DNA of 13,091 nucleotides from JAWLAT01 sp041395325 (GCA_041395325.1 JAWLAT010000052.1:1-13091), one strand, 5' to 3'. Numbered from the stretch's first letter, positions 1 through 6,618 are shown. Notes: generated by a model from the sequence alone, not told the origin. Made by a program: numbers and translations.

Positions 1-287
1 CGGGCCTCGATCCCCGCCGTGGGACCCGCCTGCCGGCTTTGCTACAGCAGGCCGGTCTGGGCGAGGCGAGTTGGATCGATGTGGCAGGCCGGCTGCTTCC
101 GCGCAGCGCTGGCATCAGCTTGCTGCGGCAGTTGCTGGACAGCCTGGCCACCGTCATTGCCGCACGCGGACTGGCAACCGATGTGGCCATTCGCGCCCTC
201 GACCGGCAGTTGCAGGAACTGGCGGAGGCCCCTGGCCTGGTCAGGGTGCCCGATCAGGTGGCCGTGTGCTGGCAGGCGCCTGAGTGA
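1..287 (+). CDS. C-terminal part of a probable SAM-dependent methyltransferase (5' end outside window)
   Basis: This frame is open from the window edge and stops at TGA 285-287, so only about the last 95 residues are visible. The visible start contains the run LDPRRGTRLPALLQQAGL. It resembles the segment of class I methyltransferases in which an Asp-Pro and a basic patch precede a helix and a 'lipid/aromatic binding' tail. The SAM-binding motif I would lie upstream and cannot be seen, so the family call is an inference. The stop overlaps the GTG start of the next gene in a GTGA arrangement, which suggests one transcript and translational coupling with the hydrolase. A small-molecule methylation plus ester hydrolysis pair is plausible, but the substrate is unknown. 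It could be another helical C-terminal domain. Confidence 0.5.
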   Translation, partial: GLDPRRGTRLPALLQQAGLGEASWIDVAGRLLPRSAGISLLRQLLDSLATVIAARGLATDVAIRALDRQLQELAEAPGLVRVPDQVAVCWQAPE

Positions 288-1015
288 TCATTGCCGGCAT
301 CGCCCTGGGCGGGCTGAGTCCCGCCGCCACCGTCTTCTCGGGCCTGGCCCGGCGGCTAAGCGGTCGACGCCTGGTGATGCTCGATCCGGTGATCTACGAG
401 CGCACCGATTGCGCCGACGTGATCGAGCGCGAACTGCAGTGGCTGGACCTGCAGTTCGCTGATGCGCCCGGTGCTGGCTGGCCGCTGGTCGGCTATTCGG
501 CCGGCGCAAGCCTGGCGCTGCTGTATGCGCTGCGACGTCCCGAACGGGTCAATCAATTGCATCTGCTGGAACCACCCTGGTTGGGCAACGCACCATCGCA
601 GTCGCCCGCCGTAGACCTGCTGCAGCGACTGGATGGCCGCTTCGTCCAGGCTTGTGCCAGCGACTTCCTGCCCGCCTTCGTGCGGTCGCTGATGGCCGAT
701 GGCGAACACCCGTCAATGCCGAACAATCTGCCACCGGCCGAATGGATGCGGGCGCGGCCGCCTCGGGCCGTCTCGCTGTGGCGAGCATTGCGGCAACATC
801 CGCTGCAAGTGCCGCAGCTGCGTTCGCTGACAATGCCCCTGCACCTGTACCAGGCCGGCCGCAGCCATCCGGGTTTCGCCGCTCACACGAACTGCCTGCA
901 AGCTGCGGTACCGCAGGCCCGCAGTCACGACTGGCCCGACGCTGACCACTTCGACCTGCCGCAATGGGCCGAGGCCACCCTGCTGTCGCTACTGTCCGAC
1001 TCGGCTCTTGCCTAG
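284..1015 (+). CDS. alpha/beta-hydrolase fold protein
   Basis: This is a 243-residue cytoplasmic protein with no signal peptide. The nucleophile elbow G-Y-S-A-G lies at residues 70-74 with Ser72 as the likely catalytic serine. It is preceded by a hydrophobic strand (WPLV) and followed by a helix, as in the alpha/beta-hydrolase and thioesterase fold. An N-terminal IAGIALGG segment could supply the oxyanion loop. The likely catalytic His is His222 in DADHFDL near the C-terminus. The catalytic acid is not obvious, because the usual place after the penultimate strand reads LYQAGRSH without Asp. GTG is used as the start because it overlaps the upstream stop (GTGA), which is typical of coupled genes. 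Its stop TAG is at 1013-1015. The minus-strand cupin reading frame overlaps the 3' two-thirds in antisense. The substrate is unknown. Confidence 0.75.
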   Translation: MIIAGIALGGLSPAATVFSGLARRLSGRRLVMLDPVIYERTDCADVIERELQWLDLQFADAPGAGWPLVGYSAGASLALLYALRRPERVNQLHLLEPPWLGNAPSQSPAVDLLQRLDGRFVQACASDFLPAFVRSLMADGEHPSMPNNLPPAEWMRARPPRAVSLWRALRQHPLQVPQLRSLTMPLHLYQAGRSHPGFAAHTNCLQAAVPQARSHDWPDADHFDLPQWAEATLLSLLSDSALA

Positions 1016-1484
1016 TCGTAGATCCGTCCTTGTGGGTGAACAGCCAGCTGCCTTCGACGAATCGGGCCTGCAGGTCATCGTCGGGATAGCAGACCTCGTC
1101 GCCAGCGCTGCGGTCACCGATCTCCAGATAGCTGGCCTCGGTCTCACTGTCGTTGCGCAGACAATGTGCTGGTCCACCGGCTGGGAAACCGGCACACATG
1201 CCGCTGGTCAAGCGTTGCTCGCCGTCATCCAGCTGCAGCACCAGCTCTCCACTGAGTACATAGATGAACTCATCCTGGCAGCTGTGCGCATGCCGCAACG
1301 CGGACTGCGCACCGGGCGCCAGCCGGGTCAGATTCACGCCGAAGTTGCGCAGCCCGAAGGCCTCGCCCAGCGCCCGCTTTTCGCGGCCGGCAACGCGCGC
1401 TGCAAAGGGTGCTGGATACAGCGAGGGTCGCTGTCGTGGTGGGACATCGGTCGCAACGACGGCGCTCGGGCGATGGTCGCTCAT
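549..1484 (-). CDS. cupin-domain protein; expected stop lost, frame extends antisense into the hydrolase gene
   Basis: Residues 1-154 form a typical small single-domain cupin. It has RPSLYPAPFAARVAGR near the start, the metal motif H65-x-H67-xxxx-E72, the strand DEFIYVLSGE, a glycine-rich second motif with His107, and YLEIGDR followed by a PDDDL stretch. Family members known to me are about 150-165 residues and end just after a KDG-like turn. Here KDG is residues 152-154, codons ending at 1023. Instead of stopping, the frame continues about 157 more residues, opposite the hydrolase gene, down to 549, with Arg/Ala-rich low-quality sequence. In the frame shifted by one base, Ile-Tyr-Asp-stop follows at once (stop at 1014-1012). 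I regard 1012-1484 as the functional gene and the rest as read-through. The start ATG has GGAGG seven bases upstream. It lies 21 bp after the Lrp-type gene, likely in the same operon. Confidence 0.7.
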   Translation of the reverse strand: MSDHRPSAVVATDVPPRQRPSLYPAPFAARVAGREKRALGEAFGLRNFGVNLTRLAPGAQSALRHAHSCQDEFIYVLSGELVLQLDDGEQRLTSGMCAGFPAGGPAHCLRNDSETEASYLEIGDRSAGDEVCYPDDDLQARFVEGSWLFTHKDGSTTRQEPSRTVATAGWPRPIAAGRSGQRRASRDCGPAVPQLAGSSCERRNPDGCGRPGTGAGALSANAAAALAADVAAMLATARRPEAAAPASIRPVADCSALTGVRHRPSATARRRAGSRWHKPGRSGHPVAAAGLRRATAMVRCPTRVVPADAID

Positions 1485-1505
1485 GGCATTGCCTCCAGTT
1501 GAAGA

Positions 1506-1997
1506 TCAGTCCCGTCCAGACGGCGTGCGATACAGCGGCAGCGACGGGTTGCGATGAAACTCGAAGATCAGATGGGTCTCGATGTGGCCGACCTCGGCGC
1601 GCTGGGTGAAGGCGGCGAGCAGGAAGCCACGCAGGTGTGCGGGGTCACGCACCGCCACATGAACCAGATAATCGTCAGCACCGGCGACGTGGTAGTAGGC
1701 CAGCACTTCGGCCAGTTCGCCCAGATGCCGATGGAAGGCGTCGACGATTCGGCGCGAATGCTGGGTCAGCCGCACCGCCACCATCGCCTGCAGGCCGATG
1801 CCGATGGCCGTGGGTTCCAGTTCGGCATGGAAACCGCTGATCACGCCTCGCTGACGCAGTCGGCGGATGCGTTCCAACGCTGTGGACGGCGCCACGCCGA
1901 CGGCTTCGGCCAGCGCCTTGTTGGACAGCCGAGCATTGCTGCGCAACAGGCGCAGCAGTTCGATGTCGATTCGGTCGAGCGTGATGCCTTCGTCCAT
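1506..1997 (-). CDS. Lrp/AsnC-family transcriptional regulator
   Basis: This 163-residue protein has the usual length and layout of the family. The start LDRIDIELLRLLRSNAR and the helix-turn-helix at about residues 22-50 (LSNKALAEAVGVAPSTALER, then IRRL) match the Lrp DNA-binding domain. Residues 55-60 (GFHAEL) begin the connecting strand. The C-terminal effector/oligomerisation (RAM) domain covers about 66-150 and includes the characteristic GADDYLVHVAV segment. These proteins form octamers or hexadecamers and respond to amino acids. The gene is transcribed away from the trans-sulfuration enzyme, across a 121-bp region with inverted repeats, and toward the cupin gene. Control of the divergent enzyme and of itself is therefore a good inference. 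The effector is not shown; a sulfur amino acid would fit the neighbour. The ribosome-binding site is weak. Confidence 0.93.
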   Translation of the reverse strand: MDEGITLDRIDIELLRLLRSNARLSNKALAEAVGVAPSTALERIRRLRQRGVISGFHAELEPTAIGIGLQAMVAVRLTQHSRRIVDAFHRHLGELAEVLAYYHVAGADDYLVHVAVRDPAHLRGFLLAAFTQRAEVGHIETHLIFEFHRNPSLPLYRTPSGRD

Positions 1998-2000
1998 TGT

Positions 2001-2015
2001 CCGAAGAATATTCGG
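2001..2015. promoter_or_regulatory. inverted repeat next to the regulator start, candidate Lrp-type operator
   Basis: CCGAA-GAATA-TTCGG is a perfect 5+5 inverted repeat with an AT-rich centre. It contains the 8-bp palindrome GAATATTC and lies only 3 bp upstream of the regulator start codon. Lrp-family sites are AT-rich imperfect 15-bp palindromes, so size and position suit an autoregulatory operator. Assignment is by position and symmetry only. Confidence 0.4.
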
Positions 2016-2051
2016 TTGGGTGAACAGAGACCAGAACAGTCAACTAGCATT

Positions 2052-2082
2052 TTGGCAGTCTCGCCAACAGAGACGGACTCTG
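2052..2082. promoter_or_regulatory. cluster of overlapping inverted repeats in the divergent promoter region
   Basis: Three short inverted repeats overlap here: TTGGC/GCCAA (2052-2056 and 2063-2067), GTCTC/GAGAC (2058-2062 and 2070-2074) and CAGAG/CTCTG (2068-2072 and 2078-2082). They sit between the regulator and the trans-sulfuration gene, whose start is about 37 bp downstream. A TTGACT at 2043-2038 on the minus strand could be a -35 for the regulator, but no good -10 is seen at the right distance. They may be operator half-sites; the function is inferred. Confidence 0.3.
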
Positions 2083-2118
2083 CTGGCCACTTCACCGAAT
2101 CATTGACGAGAACGCCGC

Positions 2119-3324
2119 ATGTCAGACGACGCCTGCTCGACGCATTCGCAAGCCACCCGACTGGTTCACGCCGGCCGCGAGGATGGACGGTCCCAGGGCT
2201 GGCATGCCGTGCCCATTGATCTGTCCAGCACCTACCCCACGCCGGATCCAGCGCAGGCGGCGGCCAGCCTGGATGCCTTCGTCGAAGGCGCCGCCAACGC
2301 GCCCAATGCCGTCTACGCTCGTCTGCACAACGGCACGGTGGCACGCTTCGAACAGGCACTGGCCGCACTGGAAGAGAGCGAGGCGGCCGTGGCCTTCGGT
2401 TCGGGCATGGCGGCCCTGTCGGCCGTGCTGCTGGCCATCGCCGCCACCGGCCAACGCCATGTCGTGGCCGTGCGACCGCTCTACGGCGGCACCGATCATC
2501 TGTTGCAGACCGGTCTGCTGGGGACCGAAGTCAGCTGGGCCGATGCCGACAACATCGCCGCAGCGCTGCGACCGGACACCGGTCTGGTATTGCTCGAAAC
2601 GCCGGCCAATCCCACGCTGGCCGAGATTGACATCGCCGCGGTGGTGGCTCAGGCCGGCGCGGTGCCGGTGCTGGTCGACTCGACCTTCGCCACGCCCATC
2701 CTGCAGCAACCCTTGCGCCACGGTGCGCAGCTGGTGCTGCACAGTGCGACCAAGTTTCTCGGCGGCCATGGCGATGTGCTCGCCGGTGTGGTCGCCTGCA
2801 ACGAGGCGTGGGCGGCGCGACTGCGGCAGGTGCGCATCCTCACCGGCGCGGTGCTGCATCCGCTGGCGGCCTATCTGCTGTTGCGCGGAATGGCGACTTT
2901 GCGACTGCGCGTACTGGCAGCGCAGGCCAATGCGCAGATCCTGGCCGAACGCCTGCACGCCCATCCGCTGGTACGGACCGTTCACTACCCGGGATTGCAC
3001 GCGACTGCCGCGCGCTGCCAGCTGAGTGGGCCGGGCTGCGTGCTGGCCTTCACCCCCGCAGGCGACGAGCACGACGCCGATGCGCTGGTCGCCGCCCTGC
3101 AGCTGATCACTCCGGCGGTCAGTCTCGGCTCGATTGACAGCCTGATCCAGCGGCCAGCGGGGCTGACCCATCGAGTGGTTGACGAGGCCGACCGCCGCGC
3201 CGGCGGCATCGCACCGAATCTGCTGCGCCTGTCGGTCGGCATTGAGGACGTGGAAGACCTGTGGTCTGACCTGCAGCAGGCACTGGCGCGGCTGCCGCAG
3301 GCCAAGCCAGCGAAGGCTGCCTGA
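2119..3324 (+). CDS. PLP-dependent trans-sulfuration enzyme (cystathionine gamma-synthase/lyase family)
   Basis: This 401-residue protein is of normal family length (about 380-410). The PLP-lysine is Lys212 in HSATKFLGGHGD. Other fold-type I Cys/Met-metabolism landmarks are present: Y66-x-R68 (partner-subunit phosphate contacts), the phosphate-binding GSGMAA at 94-99, Tyr122 in LYGGT stacking on PLP, Asp187 in VDSTFATP pairing with the pyridine nitrogen, and the C-terminal SLGSIDSLIQ and LLRLSVGIED blocks. The enzyme would catalyse beta/gamma-elimination or replacement on homoserine- or cysteine-type substrates in the cytoplasm. Canonical methionine gamma-lyases have Cys where this protein has the second Gly of YGGT, which argues for a synthase/lyase rather than a classic methionine gamma-lyase. 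The usual NPT after YxR reads NGT, so the precise specificity is open. The divergent Lrp-type gene probably regulates it. Confidence 0.9.
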   Translation: MSDDACSTHSQATRLVHAGREDGRSQGWHAVPIDLSSTYPTPDPAQAAASLDAFVEGAANAPNAVYARLHNGTVARFEQALAALEESEAAVAFGSGMAALSAVLLAIAATGQRHVVAVRPLYGGTDHLLQTGLLGTEVSWADADNIAAALRPDTGLVLLETPANPTLAEIDIAAVVAQAGAVPVLVDSTFATPILQQPLRHGAQLVLHSATKFLGGHGDVLAGVVACNEAWAARLRQVRILTGAVLHPLAAYLLLRGMATLRLRVLAAQANAQILAERLHAHPLVRTVHYPGLHATAARCQLSGPGCVLAFTPAGDEHDADALVAALQLITPAVSLGSIDSLIQRPAGLTHRVVDEADRRAGGIAPNLLRLSVGIEDVEDLWSDLQQALARLPQAKPAKAA

Positions 3325-3340
3325 TGCGAGGCTGTGGCGC

Positions 3341-3346
3341 TATCAT
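3341..3346 (+). promoter_or_regulatory. possible -10 box of the SEC-C gene
   Basis: TATCAT fits a sigma-70 -10 hexamer (5 of 6). It lies 43 bp before the ATG at 3389, within the 64-bp gap after the trans-sulfuration gene. The -35 seventeen bases upstream (TGCCTG) is poor, so confidence is low. A transcript from here would begin almost at the 6-bp hairpin GCACCG/CGGTGC (3354-3369), just before a strong AGGAGGTG ribosome-binding site at 3377-3384. Confidence 0.3.
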
Positions 3347-3388
3347 CCGCGCCGCACCGATTCCGGTGCTTCAATCAGGAGGTGTGCC

Positions 3389-3628
3389 ATGCAGACCCCA
3401 TTCGACCCACAGGTGTTCTTTCGAGGTCACGCGTAAGCGGCGCAAGGGTTTCCCATCCGAGACGCGGGTCAAGAAAGGCCGGCGGATCGTTCACGGCACG
3501 AAGGAATTGCTGGAGAAGCTGGGTCGCAACGACCCCTGTCCCTGCGGTTCCGGGCGGTTGTTTCAAGCGCTGCTGCCTCCGTTCGGGCAGCTTTTGACGG
3601 GGTCAACCGCCATCACTATGTGCGGTAG
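3389..3628 (+). pseudogene. small SEC-C zinc-binding protein gene broken by three single-base T-run shifts
   Basis: ATG 3389 follows a strong AGGAGGTG. The first frame reads MQTPFDPQVFF and then stops at TAA 3434-3436. The next frame carries TRKRRKGFPSETRVKKGRR and the SEC-C core RNDPCPCGSG. A third frame carries LFKRCCLRSGSF, the second cysteine pair, and a fourth segment DGVNRHHYVR ends at TAG 3626-3628. Removing one T from each of the runs at 3419-3421, 3561-3563 and 3592-3595 joins all pieces into one 78-residue protein ending in the original frame. Its motif is complete: C-x-C plus CC, the zinc ligands of SEC-C domains as in the SecA C-terminus. It is a basic small protein that probably binds zinc and nucleic acid or protein. 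Either the gene is decayed or the sequence has homopolymer errors. The protein family is clear; intactness is not. Confidence 0.75.
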
Positions 3629-3644
3629 ACCCAACTGACAGGGA

Positions 3645-3678
3645 GCGACCGGCCACTTCGCGCGGCCGGTCGTTCATT
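3645..3678 (+). terminator. hairpin terminator after the SEC-C gene
   Basis: CGACCGGCC (3646-3654) pairs perfectly with GGCCGGTCG (3664-3672) around a 9-base loop, with a flanking G-U pair. A modest T-rich tail (GTTCATTC) follows. It starts 17 bp after the stop of the SEC-C reading, and the next gene starts just beyond. The weak T-tract lowers confidence. Confidence 0.6.
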
Positions 3679-3693
3679 CGGGGTGAGATGGCC

Positions 3694-4194
3694 ATGGATG
3701 CGCTCTGGCGGCTTTGTGCCCCGCTGTTCTCGATGGACGATGGTGTGCTGCCCGAGATCAGCATGGAAGCCGCCAGTCTGGCTGCGGTCAGACGCGCCTA
3801 TGCCTGCCTGGAAAGCTGCGCTGGCCAGATCGGTGGACCTGGCTCGACCTGGTGGTCCGAGCAAGATCAGCGGGAGCGACCGATTGAGCTCGGCCTGGCC
3901 CCGTGGCAGTCGATGATCAACGGCGAGCTGGGATCCTTTCACGTGCTGCTGGACGGCCTGCGCTCACGCTCGGGACTGGCGGTTCCGGCGTTGGGCGTAT
4001 TCGTGTCGCCGACCCAGTTCAGTATTGATTACCGCGCGGGTCCCGCGTGGTCGGCGTCTGCCGTTCACGGCTTGTTTGAACTGCTGCACAATGTGCTTGA
4101 GGCCCTGCAGCAAGGCGCCTTCGAACACATCGGCAATCGCCGGGACAAGGGCGGGCAGCTCCTGGCAGCTTATCGAGGCTGGGCGAGTCAATAG
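3694..4194 (+). CDS. hypothetical protein, function unknown
   Basis: I do not recognise this family. The 166-residue product has no signal peptide and no obvious membrane segment. It is rich in Ala, Leu and Ser with scattered Trp (MDALWRL, STWWSEQDQ, APWQSMINGEL). Its second half alternates short strands (ALGVFVSPTQFSIDYRAGPA) with a long helix (VHGLFELLHNVLEALQQ), suggesting a compact alpha/beta domain. Codon use (GC-rich third positions) matches the neighbours, which supports a real gene. I chose ATG 3694 over the in-frame ATG 3688 because the purine-rich GGGTGAG lies about six bases before 3694 but abuts 3688. It is convergent with the serine hydrolase gene (34 bp apart). No partner or function can be inferred. 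Confidence 0.6.
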   Translation: MDALWRLCAPLFSMDDGVLPEISMEAASLAAVRRAYACLESCAGQIGGPGSTWWSEQDQRERPIELGLAPWQSMINGELGSFHVLLDGLRSRSGLAVPALGVFVSPTQFSIDYRAGPAWSASAVHGLFELLHNVLEALQQGAFEHIGNRRDKGGQLLAAYRGWASQ

Positions 4195-4228
4195 CCCGCC
4201 TGAGTTCCGCGCAGCGCCCTGTCTGAGT

Positions 4229-5845
4229 TCAATCCGCGTTCCGCCTGACAAACACCCGTCCACCCCAGTCCAGTACCCGCCCCAGCTCCGGATCATCACG
4301 GAAGACGAACAACTCGTCCGGATCGCCCCACAAACCGATGGCGGCCAGCCAGCCGTCGCCGCGCAGGTGGCTGAGCAGTCCGCCAAGTGCACCGAAGCGC
4401 ACCTTGAGCGCGTCGCCGTCGCGCGCGATGGCGATCTCGCCCAGTCGGTCACTGACGTAGTGGCCGATCAGTTCGGCCGGTGGAATGAGCGCCTCGTCGG
4501 TCGTGATCTGCGCCCGCTGGCGCGCCAGATACTCCACTCGTGCCTGTTGCCGGCGCTGGCGGGTGGCGGCCACCTCGGCCAGCCGTCGCTCCACCCTTGC
4601 GGAAACATCTTCGCGCTGCAGCATCAGGTCATACAGCGTCGAGGCGACGGCGTGGGTCAGCGCATCACCGAAGCTCAGCTCGTTGCTGAGCACCACGACG
4701 CCGATGCCGCGCTCAGGCATCCACGACAGATGTGTCTCGCCGCCGAAGTGGTGCAGCAGCAGTTCACCCTCGTATTCGCCGCTGTACAGACCCAGCCCGT
4801 AGGCGAAGCGCTGGTAGTCCCGATAGCTGGCCTGCAACTGGATCTGTCGGGCCTGAAACTGCTCGATGGCGCGTCTGGGCAGGCGTTGCTCGCCATCAAT
4901 TCGCCCGTTCCCCTGAATCAGCACCAGCCAGCGAGCCAGATCGGCCGCAGTCGAGACCATGCCGCCTGCCGCGTGCATCTGCGCATCGACCTTGGTCAGT
5001 GTGGATTGGAAATCCGCGCCATCGCCGCCGATGTAGCCGATCGCCATCGGTCCGTCCTGCGCCGAGGCCATGTCGGTGGCGCTGTCGAGCATGCCTGCCG
5101 GCCGCAGCACCTCGGTGCGCAGGATCTCTGCCCAGGGCCGGCCGGTCCGGCGGCTGATCGCATGGGCGGCCATGATCGGACCGAAGTTCGAGTAGCGGAA
5201 ACGGATGTCACCGGCGACGGCGTATCGATTTACGTGATCGACAAAGGCGTCTTCAGCCAGATTGCCGGGGAAGGCCGTGCGGTAGTTCGAGCCACCATCG
5301 AAATACGGCTGCGCATGCAGCAGGTGTGCCCGCAGCGACACTTGCGCCGGATTGATGCGCTCGGGCAGGTGCAGGTCGGGCAGATACTCGCTGATCGGCG
5401 CGTCGAGTTCGATGTCGCCGCGCTCGTGCAGGATTGCGGCCGCGGCGCCGAGGAACATCTTGGTCGTCGACTTCAGATAGAAGCGCGTGTTCGCCTCGAC
5501 CGGCAGGCAGGCCTGCAGATCCCGAAAGCCGTAGCCACGGAGCCAGACGAGTCGGCCTTCCCGGACAACCGCGGCCGCCAATCCAGGCGTGGCATCGGAA
5601 CGGGCAATCAGCGACTGGATCAGTGCCTCGCCAGTGGCATCAAGGCCATCCTCGGCACCGACGGCCCCGGAGGTCCCTGCCCGTGAGTTCGGGTCGGAAC
5701 TCGGGCTGATGCCGCCGCAAGCTGCCAAAGCAGGGTGGTCGGCATGCGCTTGGGGCCACGCCAGCAGTGCTGTCAAACCAAGCAGGAGCCGTGGCAGGGC
5801 TTTTGCCAGCCCTGCTGCCATCACTTTCGCATCGAGTCTGGTCAC
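4229..5845 (-). CDS. secreted serine hydrolase, beta-lactamase/class C (SxxK) family
   Basis: The domain has the active-site set of penicillin-recognising and esterase-type serine hydrolases. Counting from GTG 5845, S126-T-T-K129 (nucleophile and general base) lies in FYLKSTTKMFLG, Tyr218-Ser-Asn220 in FRYSNFGP, and His366-F-Gly368 (the HxG equivalent of KTG) in LLHHFGGETH. AAGGMVSTAADLARWL is typical of the family. A C-terminal extension of about 100 residues with a basic coiled stretch (ATRQRRQQARVEYLARQR) and a beta-rich end follows. The start is GTG 5845, with GGAAGGGG five bases upstream. It gives a signal peptide with hydrophobic core LLLGLTALLAW and probable cleavage after AHA. A later LAAC could be read as a lipobox but lies too far from the core. 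The frame is open up to ATG 5956. It is probably a periplasmic esterase or peptidase, not necessarily a drug-resistance enzyme. Confidence 0.88.
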   Translation of the reverse strand: MTRLDAKVMAAGLAKALPRLLLGLTALLAWPQAHADHPALAACGGISPSSDPNSRAGTSGAVGAEDGLDATGEALIQSLIARSDATPGLAAAVVREGRLVWLRGYGFRDLQACLPVEANTRFYLKSTTKMFLGAAAAILHERGDIELDAPISEYLPDLHLPERINPAQVSLRAHLLHAQPYFDGGSNYRTAFPGNLAEDAFVDHVNRYAVAGDIRFRYSNFGPIMAAHAISRRTGRPWAEILRTEVLRPAGMLDSATDMASAQDGPMAIGYIGGDGADFQSTLTKVDAQMHAAGGMVSTAADLARWLVLIQGNGRIDGEQRLPRRAIEQFQARQIQLQASYRDYQRFAYGLGLYSGEYEGELLLHHFGGETHLSWMPERGIGVVVLSNELSFGDALTHAVASTLYDLMLQREDVSARVERRLAEVAATRQRRQQARVEYLARQRAQITTDEALIPPAELIGHYVSDRLGEIAIARDGDALKVRFGALGGLLSHLRGDGWLAAIGLWGDPDELFVFRDDPELGRVLDWGGRVFVRRNAD

Positions 5846-5988
5846 CAAAGCCCCTTCCCTGTCAGTTGCGACCGATAGGCGTCGATGGATACGGGAAGAC
5901 CAGGCATGGTTGCACGCACCCTCGGCAAGCGGCCGCGCGTGACCCGATTGGGTCAAGCGGTCGCAGATTGGGTGGAGCTACCAGGAGC

Positions 5989-6012
5989 GTCGATCCGGAT
6001 GGGGGTGGGATT
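5989..6012 (-). repeat. partial copy of the tRNA-Ser 3' end and flank
   Basis: GTCGATCCGGATGG at 5989-6002 is identical to 6237-6250, which spans the CCA end of tRNA-Ser and its 3' flank. Both are followed by GGGTGGGATT (6003-6012 and 6257-6266), but the left copy lacks the 6 bases 6251-6256. The copies are direct repeats bracketing the 77-bp repeat cassette. This resembles a degraded tRNA-associated duplication or attachment site; no integrase is present in the window. Confidence 0.55.
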
Positions 6013-6166
6013 GTTCGGCTCGTCCCTGAGCCTCACCCTCCGCGCTTGCGCGCTCCGGGCTACGCGCGAAATCGTTCCAGACGATTCGTGTTCGGCTCGT
6101 CCCTGAGCCTCACCCTCCGCGCTTGCGCGCTCCGGGCTACGCGCGAATCTGCTCCAGGCAGATTCG
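6012..6166. repeat. two tandem copies of a 77-78 bp hairpin-rich repeat
   Basis: Copy 1 is 6012-6088 and copy 2 is 6089-6166; their first 59 bases are identical. Each unit contains GGCTC/GAGCC around GTCCCT, a CGCG-rich palindromic core, and a terminal hairpin with loop TCCAG. The terminal stems differ in sequence yet are each self-complementary: AATCGT/ACGATT (6070-6075 with 6081-6086) in copy 1, and CGAATCTGC/GCAGATTCG (6144-6152 with 6158-6166) in copy 2. The gene-free stretch 5846-6247 otherwise holds only a GTGGGT/ACCCAC hairpin at about 6176-6191. It lies downstream of the minus-strand tRNA-Ser. A REP/BIME-like dispersed element is the likely class. Confidence 0.8.
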
Positions 6167-6247
6167 TCGAACCGCGTGGGTTCTCACCCACCCTCATCGT
6201 TCTAGGAGGCAATCGCGGCGGCCGGGGGCCTGACATGTCGATCCGGA

Positions 6248-6338
<91 letters not shown>

Positions 6339-6386
6339 GTCGCGGATCGATCACTGCGCCGGGCGGGGCCGGCGGCAGGGGCGCGG

Positions 6387-6415
6387 ATTCTACGGCTTTG
6401 GTCCGATGGCGACAA
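6387..6415 (-). promoter_or_regulatory. sigma-70 promoter of tRNA-Ser
   Basis: On the minus strand TTGTCG (6415-6410) and TAGAAT (6392-6387) are separated by exactly 17 bases. A GC-rich discriminator (CCGCGCCCC) follows the -10, as in stringently controlled stable-RNA promoters. Transcription would start near 6380, about 40 bases before the mature tRNA. Apart from this promoter I see nothing gene-like in 6339-6618. Confidence 0.65.
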
Positions 6416-6618
6416 GCGCGAATCCGTTCCAGTAGCTGACCATGTCCGAATCAGCTCGGGAAAGTTCGACCGGAAGCCTCAGTTGGTCGCCAGACCTCCG
6501 GCCCGACGACGAGTCCGAGTCCACCGCTTCCAACCCCTGGTGCAAGCTGATCCAAAGACAACTGGCCCTGCAGGAAGCCAACTGCCACTGGCCAACCCCA
6601 CAACCTCGCCAGCAAAGC

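Noticed and set aside
1554..2219. Plus-strand open frame of 221 codons opposite the Lrp-type gene
   Set aside because: Antisense shadow that also crosses the divergent promoter region and the start of the trans-sulfuration gene.
2122..3171. Minus-strand open frame of 349 codons opposite the trans-sulfuration gene
   Set aside because: Gln/Gly/Arg-rich shadow without domain; the plus strand has all PLP-enzyme motifs.
4025..5686. Plus-strand open frame of 553 codons opposite the serine hydrolase
   Set aside because: Antisense shadow; the minus strand has the complete SxxK/YxN/HxG set and a signal peptide.
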